From the NCBI RefSeq assembly GCF_900129885.1, contig NZ_FQXE01000004.1:62001-126000 (forward strand): 64,000 nucleotides of DNA, written 5' to 3'. The stretch is from Pollutimonas bauzanensis. Its GTDB lineage: Bacteria > Pseudomonadota > Gammaproteobacteria > Burkholderiales > Burkholderiaceae_B. Below, piece by piece: positions 61,472 to 64,000 of the stretch; position 1 is the first letter of the stretch; the number at the start of each line of letters is the position of its first letter. The notes under the pieces were generated by a model. The model searched no databases. It saw only the letters and a program-made list of their open reading frames with translations, and was not told the DNA's origin. Position numbers and translations under genes: made by a program.

Positions 61472-62296
61472 TCAGCGCAGCATGAATGACATGGCGGAAA
61501 AGCTGTTGAGAATGCGCAGCACCGCGTACATGCTTTCCGCCTGGAAGCTCAGCGCGCTGCCGCTTACGCGCGTGACCGAAGGCCATTGGCAGAACAGGTC
61601 GGCCTGGCCGGGGGTCTGAGTCGTCAATTCGCACTGGAACGCAGCGCCGCCGGGCAAGGCCAGCGGCCGCAAGCCAGGCACCCTGGCCACGGCCGCGGCC
61701 GCCGCTTCCTGGATCAATGCGCAGGCGCGGCCCGGCGCGAGCGATACGCAAGCCGCATTGCCCTCGGCGCGCTTGGTCTGCACCGATACGGCCCCGGGAA
61801 ACAGCCCTTGCGTTTCCGCCAGGAAGACATCGTCCCCCGTCAGCAAGGCCACGGGCACGCCAAACTCCCCTGCCAGGGCGCCGTACAGGCCTGCCTCGCC
61901 CAGCTCGGCGCCATTGACCCGCACGCGCCGGAAGGCGAAGCTGTTGATGGTGTGCGCCAGCACCCCGCGCTCCTGGGAGCGGGCATGGTAGCCCACCATG
62001 AAGACCGCGTCGCAGGCTTGCTCGACGCCAGCCATCATGCCCAGATAACGCGGCTTGCCCGTAACCATTTCGGCTCTTTCATCCAGGCGGTCCAGCAACA
62101 GGTTGCGAAAGCCGCCATGCGAATCGTTGACCAGGACCGCGGTCGCCCCGCCGTCGAACGCGCCGCGCACGGCGGCGTTGGCTTCGGCCGTCATCCAGGC
62201 CCGGGCGCGCTCGTACTCGCCGTTGCCGCTGCGTGTCTGTTCGGCGTGGGTCACGCCCGCAACGCCTTCAATATCAACCGAAACCAGGACTTTCAC
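61472..62296 (-). CDS. M55-family D-aminopeptidase (DppA-like)
   Basis: A 274-residue peptidase starting at GTG 62296 with AGGAAG 5 nt upstream. Asp8 and Glu10 in SVDIEG, His in VNDSHGG and His in GYHARS match the zinc ligands of DppA, a D-amino-acid aminopeptidase encoded with dipeptide importers in Bacillus. Cytoplasmic. 12 bp after the P1 peptidase gene. Confidence 0.9.
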   Translation of the reverse strand: MKVLVSVDIEGVAGVTHAEQTRSGNGEYERARAWMTAEANAAVRGAFDGGATAVLVNDSHGGFRNLLLDRLDERAEMVTGKPRYLGMMAGVEQACDAVFMVGYHARSQERGVLAHTINSFAFRRVRVNGAELGEAGLYGALAGEFGVPVALLTGDDVFLAETQGLFPGAVSVQTKRAEGNAACVSLAPGRACALIQEAAAAAVARVPGLRPLALPGGAAFQCELTTQTPGQADLFCQWPSVTRVSGSALSFQAESMYAVLRILNSFSAMSFMLR

Positions 62297-62308
62297 CAAG
62301 ACTTCCTT

Positions 62309-63370
62309 TCAAAAAAAATCGCGCCATTGCGGCAGCGCTTCCGTTATCGCCAGGCGCCGGCGGCCCCCCCTGCCAGCAACCGTCGCGGCGGCCCACAAGG
62401 CATGGACGATGGCCTGTTCGGTGGCCTCGGCCGCCGCCTCGAACAAAGGGTCGATCAGCGATTCGTGCAATAGCGCCACGATGGGCGCGGGGCCATCGGC
62501 CGAGGCCGGGACCTGGTAGGCGGTGGTAAAGGCCAGCGAGATATCGCCGCTGCCATGGCCGTACACGGATCCCAGGCGCGCCAGCCCCGCGGCCGCTCGC
62601 CGGGAAACCCGCCGCAGCTGGCGGGCGTCGAGCGGCGCATTGGTCGCCAGCACGATAATGATGGAGCCCTTTTCCGGTTCAGCGGCCGGCGCATCGAATC
62701 GGGATATGCGCCTGTCGTTCCCGATGAGCCGGCCCAGCGCCTGGCCCTTCACCATCAGATTGGGCAGGCAGCCGAAATTGGCCAGGACCAGCGCCCCCAT
62801 CACATAGTCGCCGCCGGCCGTGGCGGCCAGCCGCGACGCCGAGCCGATGCCGCCTTTCATGGAAAAGCAGGACATCCCGCGCCCCGCGCCCACCGCGCCT
62901 TGCTCGAAATCCGCCGCCGCGGCGCGGCAGGCGCCGTGGTAGTCGCCGGCCGACACCGCAAAGGCCTGGATATCGTTCAAGTAGCCGTCGTTGCATTCGA
63001 ACACCAGCGGATTCACGGTGGGCCAGTCGCGCCCTATCTGCGGGTGATTCGCCACCGCCTGGCGGAACTGGGCCGTCGCCACCTCGCCGACGGCAAAGGT
63101 ATTGGTCAGCGCTATGGGCGTTTCCAGCACGCCGAGCTCCTGCACTTGCACCAGGCCTATGCTTTTCCCGAAGCCATTGATCACCGTGGCGGCGGCGGGC
63201 ACTTTGCAAAGAAACTCGTCGCCCCCATGCGGCCTGATCACCGTCACCCCGGTCTGCACCTCGCCCCGCGACAGCGTCGCATGGCCCACCGCGACGCCGG
63301 GCACATCGGTGATCCGGTCGCTTGCGCCGGCCGGCAGATATCCTACTCTGGGAGCATCAAAACAAGGCAT
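62309..63370 (-). CDS. P1-family peptidase (DmpA-like, self-cleaving)
   Basis: A 353-residue Ntn-type aminopeptidase/esterase. VGAGRGMSCFSMKGGIGSA is the substrate-site block, and KGSIIIVLATNAPL contains the expected Gly235-Ser236 autocleavage point, Ser236 becoming the N-terminal nucleophile. Relatives cleave D- and L-aminoacyl peptides and amides. 5 bp after the permease gene, same operon. Confidence 0.92.
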   Translation of the reverse strand: MPCFDAPRVGYLPAGASDRITDVPGVAVGHATLSRGEVQTGVTVIRPHGGDEFLCKVPAAATVINGFGKSIGLVQVQELGVLETPIALTNTFAVGEVATAQFRQAVANHPQIGRDWPTVNPLVFECNDGYLNDIQAFAVSAGDYHGACRAAAADFEQGAVGAGRGMSCFSMKGGIGSASRLAATAGGDYVMGALVLANFGCLPNLMVKGQALGRLIGNDRRISRFDAPAAEPEKGSIIIVLATNAPLDARQLRRVSRRAAAGLARLGSVYGHGSGDISLAFTTAYQVPASADGPAPIVALLHESLIDPLFEAAAEATEQAIVHALWAAATVAGRGGRRRLAITEALPQWRDFF

Positions 63371-63375
63371 GGCGT

Positions 63376-64000
63376 TCAGCGGTCAATCTTGGGGTCCAGG
63401 GCGTCGCGCAAGCCGTCGCCCAGCAAATTGAAGGCCAGCACGGTAAGGAAAATGGCCAGCGCGGGGAAAATGGCCACATGCGGCGCCAGCAGCATGTCGG
63501 CCCGGGCGTCGTTGAGCATCGCGCCCCATTCCGGCGTGGGCGGCTGCGCCCCCATGCCGAGAAATGACAGGCTGGCGGCGGTAATGATGGACGTGCCGAT
63601 GCGCATGGTGCCGTACACCACGATGGGCGAAATCGTTCCGGGCAGAATATGGCGGAAGATAATGACGGCATCGGGCGCGCCTATGCTGCGCATCGCCTCG
63701 ATATAGGTCATGTTCTTGATGGCCAGGGTGCTGCCGCGCACCAGGCGCGCGAAGGCCGGCACGCTGAACACGGCGACGGCGATAATGACGTTGACCATGC
63801 TGGAACCGAGGACCGCCACCACGCCTATGGCCAGCAGAATGCCCGGGAAAGCCAGCAGCACATCGGATATTCTCATGATGATGCGCTCCCACCAGCCTTC
63901 GTAGTAGCCGGCGACCAGGCCCAGCACCGTTCCCGCCAGCGCGCCCAGGGCCACCGAGACAAAGCCGGCCGCCAGGGAAATGCGCGCGCCCATCACCACC
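63376..64000 (-). CDS. Peptide ABC transporter permease, DppC/GsiD type (5' end beyond window)
   Basis: The C-terminal 208 residues of a DppC-class permease; the frame is open at the right edge and the usual N-terminal 80-100 residues lie outside. [38 protein letters not shown] (EAA loop) and [19 protein letters not shown] are diagnostic. It imports di- or oligopeptides or related compounds that the two peptidases downstream would process. Confidence 0.93.
   Translation of the reverse strand, partial: VVMGARISLAAGFVSVALGALAGTVLGLVAGYYEGWWERIIMRISDVLLAFPGILLAIGVVAVLGSSMVNVIIAVAVFSVPAFARLVRGSTLAIKNMTYIEAMRSIGAPDAVIIFRHILPGTISPIVVYGTMRIGTSIITAASLSFLGMGAQPPTPEWGAMLNDARADMLLAPHVAIFPALAIFLTVLAFNLLGDGLRDALDPKIDR

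Noticed and set aside
1-64000. tRNA, rRNA, insertion sequences, prophage or attachment sites
   Set aside because: No transposase, integrase or phage motif and no recognisable tRNA or rRNA sequence was found by reading.

Overview
The window is high-GC DNA almost filled with catabolic and transport genes, each set beside its own regulator. I count seven Bug/TctC-type periplasmic binding proteins (genes at 12834, 23503, 27421, 39641, 42502, 44209 and 59351) but no TctA or TctB permease. That abundance, with the LysR, IclR and GntR regulators and CoA-linked degradation genes, points to a betaproteobacterium of the Burkholderiales, most likely Alcaligenaceae (Bordetella/Achromobacter relatives). 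This is inference; there is no rRNA, tRNA or other phylogenetic marker. I saw no IS element, prophage or CRISPR array.

Layout. 1-2391 (-): aldehyde dehydrogenase (cut by the left edge) and Fe-dependent alcohol dehydrogenase, divergent from a LysR gene; a second LysR gene follows. 4597-7598 (-): lactonase-like amidohydrolase, class III CoA transferase, enoyl-CoA hydratase, divergent from 7874-12764 (+): a TRAP transporter, a paralogous amidohydrolase and an FMN alpha-hydroxy-acid oxidase. 14000-21825 (+): an amide operon with a five-gene ABC importer, formamidase/acetamidase FmdA, sensor AmiC and ANTAR antiterminator AmiR, preceded by a promoter, an ANTAR-type hairpin and a 20-bp-stem intrinsic terminator. 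21859-22374 (-): a YgjP-like metallopeptidase. 22523-27283: IclR regulator divergent from a Bug, MBL-fold, 3-hydroxyisobutyrate-dehydrogenase-like and D-glutamate-cyclase-like operon. 27421-35536 (-): an eight-gene acyl-CoA operon including a thiolase-fold protein without the nucleophilic cysteine next to a DUF35 protein; an IclR gene diverges from it. 36487-42116 (-): aldehyde dehydrogenase, Bug, Fe-alcohol dehydrogenase, LacI regulator, SDR. 42502-45899 (-): two RraA-Bug pairs, divergent from a GntR gene. 46749-55438: LysR divergent from aldehyde dehydrogenase, FAD dehydrogenase and a complete branched-chain-type ABC importer. 55474-60334 (-): separate genes (carboxymuconolactone-decarboxylase-like protein, CoA transferase, orphan rfbB, exported PPC/DUF296 protein, Bug). 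60753-61448 (+): SDR. 61472-64000 (-): a peptide operon (M55 aminopeptidase, P1 peptidase, Dpp/Gsi-type permease cut by the right edge).

How it works together. Most clusters follow one plan: a binding protein or whole transporter brings in a small organic acid, amide or peptide, two to six enzymes degrade it, and an adjacent, usually divergent regulator senses it. The most notable unit is the amide operon: the AmiC/AmiR pair is encoded at its 3' end, and its leader RNA has the layout expected for AmiR-type antitermination, with a candidate hairpin that overlaps and would exclude the terminator.
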